A DNA stretch of 64,000 bases from Candidatus Krumholzibacteriota bacterium (GTDB taxonomy: Bacteria; Krumholzibacteriota; Krumholzibacteriia; JAJRXK01): NCBI GenBank assembly GCA_024276305.1, contig JAJRXK010000062.1, positions 1 to 64,000 on the forward strand. Reading direction: 5' to 3'. The notes beneath the pieces are model-generated. The model had not been told where the DNA came from, did no database searches, and saw only the letters and a list, made by a program, of their open reading frames with translations. Each line of letters starts with the position of its first letter. Within the stretch, counting starts at the first letter, position 1. Positions 34,821-43,807 of this stretch are shown piece after piece. The position numbers and the translations under genes were made by a program.

Positions 34821-35678
34821 ATGACCTCGGACCCACCGCCCCCGGAGAATCCCACCCACGAATGCGAAGAGGTGCTCGCGGGGTTGGCCGATCTCTGGGA
34901 TGCGCTCGAGGAGGGCGACACCGAAACCGCTCTGGAGATGGGCTACGAGCTCTGTCGGGACCACCCCGAGAGCGGCAATGCCCACCTCGGGCTGGCCGCA
35001 GTGCTCTACGAAGTGGGAGCCGTCCAGCCCTGCCTCGACAGCGTGGAGCGTGCGGGAGAGCTGGGAGTCAACGACCCTCCTCTGCAGCGGTGGTATCTGG
35101 CCGCCTGCGCCCACTACCTCTGGGACTTCGAGCGCGCCCGGGAGATCTTGGACGAGATCCTGCGCGACCACGCGGATTTCGGGGAAGCCTGGTACTTGCT
35201 GGCTCAGGTCTGCGAGATGCAGGGGGACGAGATCGGTGCCCGCCGCGGCTTCGAGACGGCCTTTCGGTGCGAGCCCGATCGCTTTCCCCGTCCCCACCGT
35301 ATCGACGACGAAGCCCTCGACAAGGCGATCCACGCCGCACGCGACGCCTTGCCGGAAGCCTACCAGGAAGTGCTCGACCACGCCGCGCTGATTCTCGACG
35401 ATCTCCCCCGCGAAGAGCTCGCCGAGCCCGAGACCGAGGATGGAGTGCCCCTTCCTCCGGACATCCTCGGTCTCTTCGTCGGACCCAACCCGCTGGAGAG
35501 CAGCGTCTTCGACCCTGGCGAGGAGACGCCGAAGATCTATCTCTTTCGTCGGAACCTCGAGCGAGTCTGTCCCAACGCAGAAGTCTTGGTCGAGGAGATC
35601 CGGACCACGATCTGGCACGAGCTGGCCCATGCCCTGGGATTCGACGAAGAACAGGTGGCCGACCTGGGGCTGGAATAG
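34821..35678 (+). CDS. TPR protein with C-terminal minimal zincin metallopeptidase domain
   Basis: The 285-aa product has two or three TPR-like helix pairs (about 15-150; e.g. LAQVCEMQGDEIGARRGFET). A C-terminal zincin-like domain of the DUF1025/MMP-like family ends the protein, with EIRTTIWHELAHALGFDEEQ: HExxH at 266-270 and a downstream acidic residue. The domain is normally a stand-alone cytoplasmic protein of about 120 aa, so the TPR fusion is less usual. AAGGAG precedes the ATG. The gene ends 39 bases before metG and is probably cotranscribed with it. The substrate is unknown. Confidence 0.85.
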   Translation: MTSDPPPPENPTHECEEVLAGLADLWDALEEGDTETALEMGYELCRDHPESGNAHLGLAAVLYEVGAVQPCLDSVERAGELGVNDPPLQRWYLAACAHYLWDFERAREILDEILRDHADFGEAWYLLAQVCEMQGDEIGARRGFETAFRCEPDRFPRPHRIDDEALDKAIHAARDALPEAYQEVLDHAALILDDLPREELAEPETEDGVPLPPDILGLFVGPNPLESSVFDPGEETPKIYLFRRNLERVCPNAEVLVEEIRTTIWHELAHALGFDEEQVADLGLE

Positions 35679-35717
35679 GGCCCTCTCTGCCAAGGCACCG
35701 AATCTCGAACTCTGGAC

Positions 35718-37418
35718 GTGACCGTGAATGCCCCCGCCTTTCAGCGCACCCTCGTTACCGCGGCGCTCCCCTACGCCAACGGCCCCATTCACCTCGGCCA
35801 CCTCGCCGGGGTCTATGTGCCGGCCGACATCTACGTGCGTTTTCTGCGGCTGATGGGCGAAGAGGTTCTGTTCATCTGCGGAAGCGACGAGCACGGGGTG
35901 CCGATCACCCTCACCGCCGAGCGCGAGGGTATCGATCCCAAGACCCTCGTCGACCGCAACTACGAAGGAATCCGTCAGAGCTTCGCCCAGCTCGGAGTGA
36001 AGTTCGACAACTACAGTCAGACCAGTCGCGACATCCATCGGCGCACCAGTCAGGAGTTCTTCCTCGATCTCCATCGCCAGGGCGTCCTCCGCCAAGGAAG
36101 CAGCCTGCAGTACTTCAGCGAAGAGACCGGACGCTTCTACCCGGATCGCTATGTGGAGGGCACCTGTCCCAACTGTCAGAATCCGGCCCGCGGAGACCAG
36201 TGCGAATCCTGCGGCAGTCAGATCGAAGCCGAAGAACTGATCGACCCGCACAGTGTCACCGACAATGCCCCCATCGTGCTCAAGGAGAGCCGCCACTGGT
36301 TTCTTCCGATGGGCGATCTGCAGGAGTGGCTCCAGCCCTGGATCGAATCGAAGACCGAGTGGCGGGACAATGTGCTCAACTACTGCCGGGGCTGGTTCGA
36401 TGTGGGCTTGGGCGACCGCGCGGTCACCCGCGATCTGCACTGGGGGGTTCCCGTACCCCTCGAGGGCCACGAGGGCAAGGTGCTCTACGTCTGGTTCGAG
36501 GCCCCCATCGGATACATCTCCTCGACCCGGGAATGGGCGGAGGCCCAGGGCGATCCCGAACTCTGGCGTCGGTGGTGGCAGGATCCCAGCACCCGACTCC
36601 TGCATTTCATCGGAAAGGACAACATCGTCTTCCACGCTCTGTTGTTCCCGGCCATGCTCCACGCTCACAGTGAGAGCTACATCGTTCCCGACAATGTTCC
36701 CGCCAACGAGTTCCTGAATCTCGAGGGACAGAAGCTCTCGACCAGCCGGGGATACGCGGTCTGGCTGCCCGACTATCTGGATCACTTCCCCCCGGACAGC
36801 CTCCGCTACTGCCTGGCTCGGAATCTTCCCGAAGCCCGGGACACGAACTTCGCCTGGGACGAGTTCCAGGCCCGACACAACCACGAACTCGCCGACATCC
36901 TGGGAAATTTCATCAACCGAAGCCTGACCTTCACCGAGAAGTACTTCGAAGGCCGAGTCCCTCCCCGTGGCCGATTGCTCGACCAGGACCAAGCCGCTCT
37001 CGACGGCATTCTCGAAGCAGCCCAGAAGGTCGAGGAGCAGATGCGAGGATTCCAGATCCGAGGCGCAACCGAGACCTTGTTGCTCCTGTCGAAGCGAGCC
37101 AACCGCTACTTCGACGAGGCCCAGCCCTGGGCTACCCGCAAGACGGACATGGATCGCTGCGGCACGTCGCTCTATGTGTGTTGCCAGTACGTCCGGGCTT
37201 TCGCCGGGATGTGGTCGATGGTCCTGCCCTTCGCAATGCAGCAACTGTGGACTGCTCTGGGAGTGGAAGGAGAGCTGGGCCACGAGGGTTGGCCCCGCAC
37301 CGACCGGTGGCTCGAGGAAGGGCATCCCGTGTCCAGACCTCCCATTCTCTTCTCCAAGCTCGACGACGAGCTGATCGAAGCCGAGAAGTCGCGACTCGTC
37401 GATCTGGACCCCAGCTGA
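35718..37418 (+). CDS. metG: Methionyl-tRNA synthetase
   Basis: This essential class I aminoacyl-tRNA synthetase charges tRNA-Met. The 566-aa product has the HIGH motif as HLGH (25-28, PYANGPIHLGHLAGVYVPAD) and the zinc knuckle CPNC...CESC (about 145-165). The KMSKS loop is KLSTSRG, and the anticodon-binding helical domain contains NFINRSLTFTEKYF. The C-terminal tRBD/EMAP dimerisation domain found in many bacterial MetG is absent. The start is GTG at 35718; no in-frame ATG fits. It lies downstream of the TPR-zincin gene. Confidence 0.96.
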   Translation: MTVNAPAFQRTLVTAALPYANGPIHLGHLAGVYVPADIYVRFLRLMGEEVLFICGSDEHGVPITLTAEREGIDPKTLVDRNYEGIRQSFAQLGVKFDNYSQTSRDIHRRTSQEFFLDLHRQGVLRQGSSLQYFSEETGRFYPDRYVEGTCPNCQNPARGDQCESCGSQIEAEELIDPHSVTDNAPIVLKESRHWFLPMGDLQEWLQPWIESKTEWRDNVLNYCRGWFDVGLGDRAVTRDLHWGVPVPLEGHEGKVLYVWFEAPIGYISSTREWAEAQGDPELWRRWWQDPSTRLLHFIGKDNIVFHALLFPAMLHAHSESYIVPDNVPANEFLNLEGQKLSTSRGYAVWLPDYLDHFPPDSLRYCLARNLPEARDTNFAWDEFQARHNHELADILGNFINRSLTFTEKYFEGRVPPRGRLLDQDQAALDGILEAAQKVEEQMRGFQIRGATETLLLLSKRANRYFDEAQPWATRKTDMDRCGTSLYVCCQYVRAFAGMWSMVLPFAMQQLWTALGVEGELGHEGWPRTDRWLEEGHPVSRPPILFSKLDDELIEAEKSRLVDLDPS

Positions 37419-37584
37419 TCCTTTGGCCCTCCGTTGGCCGGAATCCGCCCACCCTGGTCCAGAATCGAGCCGCTGGCCGGCGGAGACCCGGCCCCAGACC
37501 GAGCCAAAGGCCGCAAAGGCCCCCGCTTTCGGTGGCAGGCGCCTTGCCAGGGCAATCCGAGAAACCCCGCCCTCGGGAGGCCCC

Positions 37585-38397
37585 ATGAACAAGCTCATCG
37601 TATTCGGACGCGGTCGCTCTGGCACCACCGTCCTCGCGGACTTACTCGACCACCATCCGCAGATCCACCTGACCATGCAATTCGCACAATTCGAAGGATT
37701 CGGCCGGTCCTTGATCGAGCCCTTCGCCCAGACCGCCCTCCCCGAGGTCGCCGACGCGGCCGACCAAATACGTGCGAGCAGTACCCTGCTTCCCTACGAC
37801 TGGTGGACCCTGCGCGAGGGCCTCCCGCCCCGAGCTCGAGCCTACGACCGCTATCTCGACGAACTCGAGGACTGGGCGGCCACCGAGCCGGAGGTGCGCT
37901 ATGTGGGATTCAAGATCATCGACAATCAAATGACCGAACGCGGGACCCTGCTCGCGACACTGGTGCGGCGCGGCTATCGCATCGTCCACATTCGGCGGCG
38001 CAATCTCCTGCGACACGCATTGAGCGGACTCATCGCCCAACAACGCGGGGTCTTCAACGCCCGCCACTACGAAGTCCCGAACGACAAGTACACCATCGAT
38101 CCCAAGGAACTGCTCCTGGCCATGCGTCACATTTCCATCTGTGCCCAGAAGTGGGACCTGACCCTCAATACCTGCGGTGCCCCGGTGATCCGCACCGTAT
38201 ACGAGGAGTTTCTGGCCGACAAAGGGGCCTTTTTCGCGCCGATCTTCGACTTCCTGGGACTCGAGCACGTGGATCTTCCCGATTCGGACTTCACCAAGAT
38301 GACTCCGCGCAACCTCTCCGAGATCATCGCGAATTACGGCGATCTCCAGATCACCGCTCAACACCTCGGGATGGAGACCTCGCTGGCCGAAGCCTGA
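37585..38397 (+). CDS. Sulfotransferase family protein
   Basis: The 270-aa product has the 5'-phosphosulfate binding loop of PAPS-dependent sulfotransferases near its N-terminus (VFGRGRSGTTVLADLLDHHP). A 3'-phosphate-binding type segment follows (YRIVHIRRRNLLRHALSGLI). It also has the helical region TVYEEFLADKGAFFAPIFDF seen in carbohydrate sulfotransferase-like bacterial proteins. GGGAGG lies 4 bases ahead of the ATG. Upstream in-frame codons to 37423 look non-coding. It is rightward, about 165 bases after metG, and ends 1 base before the convergent adenosine deaminase. The acceptor, perhaps a surface glycan or lipid, is unknown. Confidence 0.85.
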   Translation: MNKLIVFGRGRSGTTVLADLLDHHPQIHLTMQFAQFEGFGRSLIEPFAQTALPEVADAADQIRASSTLLPYDWWTLREGLPPRARAYDRYLDELEDWAATEPEVRYVGFKIIDNQMTERGTLLATLVRRGYRIVHIRRRNLLRHALSGLIAQQRGVFNARHYEVPNDKYTIDPKELLLAMRHISICAQKWDLTLNTCGAPVIRTVYEEFLADKGAFFAPIFDFLGLEHVDLPDSDFTKMTPRNLSEIIANYGDLQITAQHLGMETSLAEA

Positions 38398-38398
38398 A

Positions 38399-39379
38399 CT
38401 AGGGGAGAGGGTTGGCGAAGCGGGCTCGACAGGCGTCTCGCTCGATGCGATCGAAGCCTTCGTCGTCCACCCCCCACTCCTCGAGAAGCGCCGCCTCCCG
38501 GCTCAGACTGCACTCGAAGAATGCGGGATCGTCGCTTCCCACCACCACTCGAACTCCCGCTTCGATCAGAGGAATCACCGGATGAACCCCCGCATCGGGA
38601 CTCCACACTCCGGTTCGGCGGTTGGAAGTGGGACAGACCTCGAGAACGATGCCTTCGTCCGCCAGTTCGCGCAGGAGCTGAGGGTCCTCCACCGCGGCCA
38701 CTCCGTGACCCACCCGCTGCACTCTCAGCTCCTCGACCACCGAGCGCACCGACTCCGCGGTGGTGCCTTCGCCAGCGTGACAACTCAAGCCCAACCCTGC
38801 CGCTCGGGCTCGACGGTAGATCTCGCGAAACTCGCGAGCGGCCAGGCTCCACTCGTCACCGCCCATGGAATAGCCCACGATCCTCTGCTCCTGAAGATCG
38901 AGCGCTGCATCGAGGACTCGCTCGGCTTCGCGGACCCCCCACTGTCGGGTCGCATCCGCAATGAAGTGGATGGTCGGTCCCCCTTCGTCGTCGATCTCCT
39001 GGGCCCGCCGGGCCAAACCTGGCAGGATGGATCTCGGGTCCACTCCGGCCCGACGCATCTGCCCGAAGGCCACGAAGAGCTCCGCTCGCTCCACTCCATC
39101 GTCCCGCAGACTTCGAACGAGATCGTCGAAGACCAGCAGATACGAAGCTTCGTCGACCAATAGTCGGGTGCCCCAACCGAAACAGCGCAGGAAGGATCCG
39201 AGGTCGTCATAGGCCCACCGCGCCTCGGAACCCCCGCCCGTCACCGCGCCGGCCGGGGGCGAAGGCACACCCTTTGCAGCAGAGGCCAGTGCGAGAGCGC
39301 GTGCCGCGGTGAGAGCGCCTTCGAGATGAAGGTGGAGCTCTGTCCGCAGTCGGGACTGGGAAGATTTTTCCGCGCTCAT
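38399..39379 (-). CDS. Adenosine deaminase family hydrolase
   Basis: The family deaminates adenosine and deoxyadenosine to inosine, or adenine/aminodeoxyfutalosine in some subgroups, using a Zn2+ site. The 326-aa product has the metal motif ELHLHLEGAL, then LSCHAGEGTT, VCPTSNRRTG and GSDDPAFFE, i.e. all zinc and catalytic residues of a functional enzyme. The start at 39379 has GGGAG/GAGG upstream. Its ATG overlaps the divergent gspE ATG (shared bases at 39378-39379). It ends 1 base from the convergent sulfotransferase stop. Adenosine versus adenine or aminofutalosine specificity cannot be decided by eye. Confidence 0.92.
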   Translation of the reverse strand: MSAEKSSQSRLRTELHLHLEGALTAARALALASAAKGVPSPPAGAVTGGGSEARWAYDDLGSFLRCFGWGTRLLVDEASYLLVFDDLVRSLRDDGVERAELFVAFGQMRRAGVDPRSILPGLARRAQEIDDEGGPTIHFIADATRQWGVREAERVLDAALDLQEQRIVGYSMGGDEWSLAAREFREIYRRARAAGLGLSCHAGEGTTAESVRSVVEELRVQRVGHGVAAVEDPQLLRELADEGIVLEVCPTSNRRTGVWSPDAGVHPVIPLIEAGVRVVVGSDDPAFFECSLSREAALLEEWGVDDEGFDRIERDACRARFANPLP

Positions 39380-41189
39380 GACCTCTCCCTGCGACCTCGA
39401 ATCCGTGGAGCATGCGGTGGCATCTCGGTTCCTACAAGCGGTACTCGACGCAGCCCTCCTCGACGAAGAGGTCGTCCGCGCCGAGGCCAAGGAATCCCGA
39501 ACCGATTCCGAACTCCTCGAAGCCCTGATCAAGGCATCTCCCTCCCAAGCCTCCTCGCTTCTCGACCTGCGTGCGAAACAATTGGGCATGACCGCGGTGG
39601 AGATCAACCCCTACAGCATCGACGAGGCGGTGGTGAGCACCATCTCCGAGGAGCATGCCCGCCGCTACCTGGCCATCCCCCTCTTTCGAATCGGCAACGA
39701 CCTCACTCTCGCCATGGCCGATCCGACCGATCTGGTGGCCATCGATCAGATCGCCGAGGGCTCCGGCTGCGACATTCTCCCGGTCCTCGCCAGCCGAGCC
39801 AATGTCGAAGACGCGATCAACCGCTTCTACGGCATCGATCCCATTCTGAAATCTCTGATCTCCGAAGCCCAGCGCAGCGAAGCTCAGGTCGAGGTGATCG
39901 AATCCGACGACGAGATCAACCTCAATGACCTGGCCAAGGACGAATCGCCGATCATCCGGATGGTGAACGTCATCATTCTCAAGGCGGTTCGGCAAGGGGC
40001 CAGCGACATCCACATCGAACCCGACCACGATCTCTTGAGAGTTCGCTACCGCATCGACGGCCGGCTGGGAGAGGAGCAACACATTCCGCTCACCCTCCAC
40101 GCGGGATTGACCAGTCGCATCAAGATCCTCGCCGACCTCGACCTGGCCCAGAAGCGACTCCCCCAAGATGGCCGAATCAGCCTCCAGGCGGAGGGCCGCC
40201 GCATCGACCTCCGGGTGAGCACCCTCCCCACGGTGAGCGGAGAAAAGATCGTTCTGCGCCTGCTCGACAATCAGCAGTCCTTGGCTTCGCTTCTGGACCT
40301 CGGACTGCGCGACTCGATTCGCCAGACCTGGGAAGAGCTGATTCGTCTTCCCCACGGGATCGTCCTCGTGACGGGACCCACCGGCAGCGGCAAGACCACC
40401 ACGCTCTACGCCTCTCTGGCCCAGATCAACACCCCCGACACCAACATCGTGACCGTCGAGGATCCGGTGGAGTTCGACTTCCCGATCATCAATCAGGTGC
40501 AGGTGCATCCCAAGGCCGGGCTCGAATTCAGTTCCGCTCTGCGGAGCATTCTACGGCAGGATCCCAACGTGATCATGGTGGGCGAGATTCGAGATCGAGA
40601 GACCGCCCAAATCACTGTACGCGCCGCTCTGACGGGACACCTCGTTCTCTCGACCCTCCACACCAATGACGCCTCGAGCGCCGCGACCCGTCTCATCGAC
40701 ATGGGAGTGGAACCCTACCTGGTCGCCAGCGCACTCAAGGGCGTCCTGGCTCAGCGTCTCGTGCGACGCATCTGTCCCAGTTGCATTCGCCAGGTGGACG
40801 TCGATCCCGACCACCTCCCACCCTAGGTCTGGCAGCGAATCACCCGGTCGGGAATCCGGCTCTCGGAGGGAAAAGGATGCCGTCACTGCAACGGTACCGG
40901 CTACCGTGGCCGTGTCGCCCTCCACGAATTGATGCCCGTGGGAGAAGAGATCGAGCGGGAGATCGTGCGGCAGCTTCCCTCGTCGGAGATCGACGCCACG
41001 GCGCGGCGCTTGGGGATGGAGAGCCTCTTCGAAGACGGGCTGGCGAAGATCCAGTCCGGAGAGACCACCCTCGCCCAGGTCCTCCTCGCCACCCACATGT
41101 CCGAAGAGCTGCCCCCCAACGGGCCTCTCTCCGATCCGGCGGCGACCCGCGAGATCGTCGACGCCATCGGCACCGCGGAAAGGCTCTAG
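39378..41189 (+). pseudogene. gspE: GspE/PilB-type secretion ATPase, reading frame interrupted by an in-frame amber codon
   Basis: This hexameric ATPase powers pseudopilus or pilus assembly. The frame spans 603 codons. Domains are the N-terminal T2SSE_N regions (1-155), Walker A GPTGSGKTTTLYA (333-345), Asp box VTVEDPVEFDF, Walker B VIMVGEIRDRETA (398-410) and the His box LSTLHTNDASS. The first zinc CxxC is CPSC (466-469). A TAG at 40824-40826 (codon 483) follows LPP. The same frame then continues as VWQRITRSG and GCRHCNGTGYRGRVALHE, carrying the second CxxC (501-504) and a complete C-terminal domain. A single GAG-to-TAG change explains it. With the downstream operon intact, this may be a sequence error, readthrough or recent inactivation. 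gspF starts directly after its TAG stop. Confidence 0.92.
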
Positions 41190-42401
41190 ATGCCCCGCTT
41201 CGCTTACAGCGCTCTCGACTCCACCGGCAAGGAGATCCTCGGAGAGGTCGAAGCTCCGGACGCCGACTGGGTGAGCCAGCAACTCTCGGACGACCAACTC
41301 ATCCCTCTCGAGATCGCCGAGAGCGTGGCCACGGAACACTGGGGCGACATCCTGCGCAAGCACTTGCCGATCGGCGTGGATGACCTCTCGCTCTTCAGCA
41401 GTCAGTTCGCGATCATGCTCGACACCGGTCTGCCCATCGTGGCCTCGCTGGAATTGTTGGCGGAGAGTTCGCCCAAACTCAAGATGCGCACCGCGCTGGC
41501 GGAGGCCGTCGCTCAAGTCCGAGAGGGAAGCCCCCTCCACACCGCCCTGGAGAAGGTCGGCCCCTTTCCTCCGATCTACATCAACATGGTTCGCGCCGGC
41601 GAGACCAGCGGAACGTTGGTCGAGGTCCTGCAACAGCTGGCCTCCTATCTCGATCGCAATGCCGAACTCCAGGGAAGGCTGAAGGGCGCCATCGTCTATC
41701 CCATCTTCCTGGTGGTGCTCAGCCTTGCGGTGGTGACCTTTCTCATGGTGGCGATCATTCCCAAGTTCACCGCCATGCTCACCAAGCTCGGAGTCGAACT
41801 GCCCCTGCCCACCCGAGCCCTCATCGCCATGAGCAACTTCTTCGTCGGGAACTGGATGTGGATCCTGCTGGGAATCTCCGCGGTGGCCGGCACGATCTAC
41901 TGGATTCTGCGCGACCCCCAGATGCAGCGCAGACTCGACGCCACCCTGCTGAATCTTCCCCTTCTGGGGGAAGTGATTTCCAAGAACAGTCTGGCCCGCT
42001 TCTGCTTCGTCCTGGGATCGCTCCTCCACGGCGGCATTGCCATCGTGGACGCGCTGGAGATCTCCGGACGGACCGCGGGGAATCGGGAGGTGAGCGCCAC
42101 CATCTCCGACGCCCGCCGACAGATCATCGCCGGGCGCGGGATCTCCGACGCCCTCTCGAGCGCGGGCACGATTCCTGCGCTCGTTCGTCAGATGATCAAG
42201 ATCGGCGAAGCGACGGGGAATCTCGACACGGTTCTCCTGCGCATCGCCGAGATCTACGACCAACAGGTTCGCCGGACGATGGACGTTCTCGTCCGTCTGA
42301 TCGAACCGGCAATGATCGTCGTGTTGGGAGGCATCGTGGGATTCATCGCAATCTCCCTGGTGCTGCCCATGGTAAAGGCAGTGGCCTCCTACGGGGGCTG
42401 A
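41190..42401 (+). CDS. gspF: GspF/PilC-type inner-membrane platform protein
   Basis: This polytopic protein connects the ATPase to the growing pseudopilus. The 403-aa product has two T2SSF domains (about 65-190 and 268-390), e.g. FSSQFAIMLDTGLPIVASLE and RFCFVLGSLLHGGIAIVDAL. Each is followed by hydrophobic segments (IFLVVLSLAVVTFLMVAIIP, WILLGISAVAGTIYWIL and the C-terminal AMIVVLGGIVGFIAISLVLP). The N-terminal MPRFAYSALDSTGKEILGEV is typical. Length is standard. It starts with no gap after the gspE stop. Confidence 0.96.
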   Translation: MPRFAYSALDSTGKEILGEVEAPDADWVSQQLSDDQLIPLEIAESVATEHWGDILRKHLPIGVDDLSLFSSQFAIMLDTGLPIVASLELLAESSPKLKMRTALAEAVAQVREGSPLHTALEKVGPFPPIYINMVRAGETSGTLVEVLQQLASYLDRNAELQGRLKGAIVYPIFLVVLSLAVVTFLMVAIIPKFTAMLTKLGVELPLPTRALIAMSNFFVGNWMWILLGISAVAGTIYWILRDPQMQRRLDATLLNLPLLGEVISKNSLARFCFVLGSLLHGGIAIVDALEISGRTAGNREVSATISDARRQIIAGRGISDALSSAGTIPALVRQMIKIGEATGNLDTVLLRIAEIYDQQVRRTMDVLVRLIEPAMIVVLGGIVGFIAISLVLPMVKAVASYGG

Positions 42402-42430
42402 CCCTGGAACCTCGTCAAAGGAAAGGCTCC

Positions 42431-42958
42431 ATGCTTCGATTCTCGACCAACTCCCGCGGCTTCAGTCTGGCGGAGGTACTCATTGTCATCGCGTTGCTGG
42501 GCATCCTGTCCTCCATCGTGCTCCTGAATCTGGGGGGCAGCGATACGGCCGCCAAGGAGCGGACCCTCAAGGGCAACCTTCAGGCTTTGCGCTCCGCAGT
42601 GAAGATGTACCACTCCGACCACGGACGTTATCCGTGCTCGACCGGAGACTACTACTACCCCTGCACCGATGCGCAGTTCCGTTACAAGTTGACGCGATAC
42701 TCGCGGGCCGATGGGGCCACGAGCGCCACCAAGACTGCACAGTACACCTACGGTCCCTACCTCGACGACTTCCCCGTCGAGCCCTTCAGCGCCAGTGATT
42801 CCCTGACCTGGTCTCTGGGCACCGAGCGCCTGAAAGCCACCATTGCGAATATCGTGGACGGCAGCGGTGGCAACGGAGGCTGGTACTACGAGCCCGAGAG
42901 CGGGAACATCACCGCGAACCTGGGATCGGCGTACCCCAATGAGTACGCGGGGTTCTGA
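42431..42958 (+). CDS. Type II secretion/type IV pilin-like major pseudopilin (GspG-like)
   Basis: The 175-aa prepilin has a short basic leader and the processing site SRG/FSLAEVLIVIALLGILS, with Phe at +1 and Glu at +5 as needed for prepilin peptidase cleavage and assembly. The globular part has a GspG-like segment (GNLQALRSAVKMYHSDHGRY) and a glycine-, tyrosine- and serine-rich C-terminus. GGAAAGG precedes the ATG. It overlaps the next pseudopilin gene by 20 bases. It is called the major subunit from position after GspF and the GspG-like helix; calcium-binding residues were not identified with certainty. Confidence 0.88.
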   Translation: MLRFSTNSRGFSLAEVLIVIALLGILSSIVLLNLGGSDTAAKERTLKGNLQALRSAVKMYHSDHGRYPCSTGDYYYPCTDAQFRYKLTRYSRADGATSATKTAQYTYGPYLDDFPVEPFSASDSLTWSLGTERLKATIANIVDGSGGNGGWYYEPESGNITANLGSAYPNEYAGF

Positions 42959-43322
42959 TCGCTGCAGAAGCTGCGCCGGTTTCAGTCTGGCGGAAGTGCT
43001 GCTCGCCATCTTCCTGCTCGGCATGATCGCCGTGGGCATCTCTGCGCTCCTGGGACAACTCGTCGGAAGCAACGATACCGACTTGGCGAGGCTCCAGAGC
43101 CGAACCCAGGCGGTGGCGGTCATGGAGAGCCTCCTGACTCAGGACTACTCTCAACTCGGCCTCGGAACGGTGTCGGATTCCTCTCCCTCGGGCATGAGCT
43201 GGACCATCACCGTATCGCAGGAGGCGCCAGGTCTGAGGAAGTTGGTCGTCGTATCGACCGCCCAGGGGGAGAGCTGCCGGCTCGAAAGCATGACCGCGGA
43301 CCGGCTCGGAGGACTTCCATGA
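42939..43322 (+). CDS. Minor pseudopilin (GspI/PilV-like)
   Basis: The 127-aa product has a class III prepilin signal, CRSCAG/FSLAEVLLAIFLLGM, with Glu at +5 and a hydrophobic helix. A small globular domain of 90 residues (SQLGLGTVSDSSPSGMSWTI) follows, similar in size to GspI/PilV. The ATG at 42939 lies inside the end of the major pseudopilin gene, and the 3' end overlaps the following pseudopilin by 4 bases. Assignment to GspI rather than GspH is tentative. Confidence 0.82.
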   Translation: MSTRGSDRCRSCAGFSLAEVLLAIFLLGMIAVGISALLGQLVGSNDTDLARLQSRTQAVAVMESLLTQDYSQLGLGTVSDSSPSGMSWTITVSQEAPGLRKLVVVSTAQGESCRLESMTADRLGGLP

Positions 43323-43807
43323 GAGTGAGGCAGAATTCGGGATTCTCGCTGGTGGAAGTTCTCATCGCCATCTCCCTCACCGGCATCGTCGGAGCGGCGG
43401 TCTTCTTCCTGCTGGACGTCGGGCTGAAGGCCCATGACAGCGCTCGAGAACTGAGCATGGATGTGGTCGGAGCCTCGGAGACGGCCACTCGGTTGAGGGC
43501 AGATCTGGCTCGTTCGTCGTCGGTGGCCTACGCGGGACCGGACTCTCTCGAGCTGGCCCTGCCCAATGGAGATGCGGTGGCCTACGCCTCCCGCCTCGGC
43601 TCGGTCGGCGTGGAGCTCTACCGATCGATTCGTTCCGGGGGTCAGTGGAAGGAGAATCCGATGCGTCCGCTCGCTCTTCTCTCCGATGGCCACGGCGAAT
43701 CGGGCCGAATCGATTTCGAGGCGGTGGGAAGCCAGAGGGTCCGGGCTCGGATCTGGACCAACGGCCGACCCTTCGTGGTCGAAGGATCCCTGTGGAGGAC
43801 GCCGTGA
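43319..43807 (+). CDS. Minor pseudopilin (GspJ/PilW-like)
   Basis: The 162-aa product has the prepilin motif NSG/FSLVEVLIAISLTGIVGA with Glu at +5. A globular domain resembling GspJ follows (SETATRLRADLARSSSVAYA, SLELALPNGDAVAYA). It starts on ATGA overlapping the previous stop and ends on GTGA overlapping the next gene. It probably belongs to the tip complex of the pseudopilus. Confidence 0.82.
   Translation: MRVRQNSGFSLVEVLIAISLTGIVGAAVFFLLDVGLKAHDSARELSMDVVGASETATRLRADLARSSSVAYAGPDSLELALPNGDAVAYASRLGSVGVELYRSIRSGGQWKENPMRPLALLSDGHGESGRIDFEAVGSQRVRARIWTNGRPFVVEGSLWRTP

Noticed and set aside
34785-37676. 963-codon minus-strand frame across the zincin and metG genes
   Set aside because: It is antisense to a well-conserved methionyl-tRNA synthetase and spans two genes and their gap; no ribosome binding site or motif was seen.
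40824-40826. TAG reassignment or pyrrolysine decoding as explanation of the gspE amber codon
   Set aside because: Several intact genes in the window end in TAG (2755-2757, 35676-35678, 41187-41189, 54189-54191), and GspE has no reason to need pyrrolysine at that loop.
40929-41189. Separate small gene downstream of gspE
   Set aside because: It is in the same frame as gspE and encodes the conserved GspE C-terminal domain, so it is the rest of gspE after the amber codon.
40551-42263. 570-codon minus-strand frame across gspE and gspF
   Set aside because: It is a shadow of two strongly conserved secretion genes.
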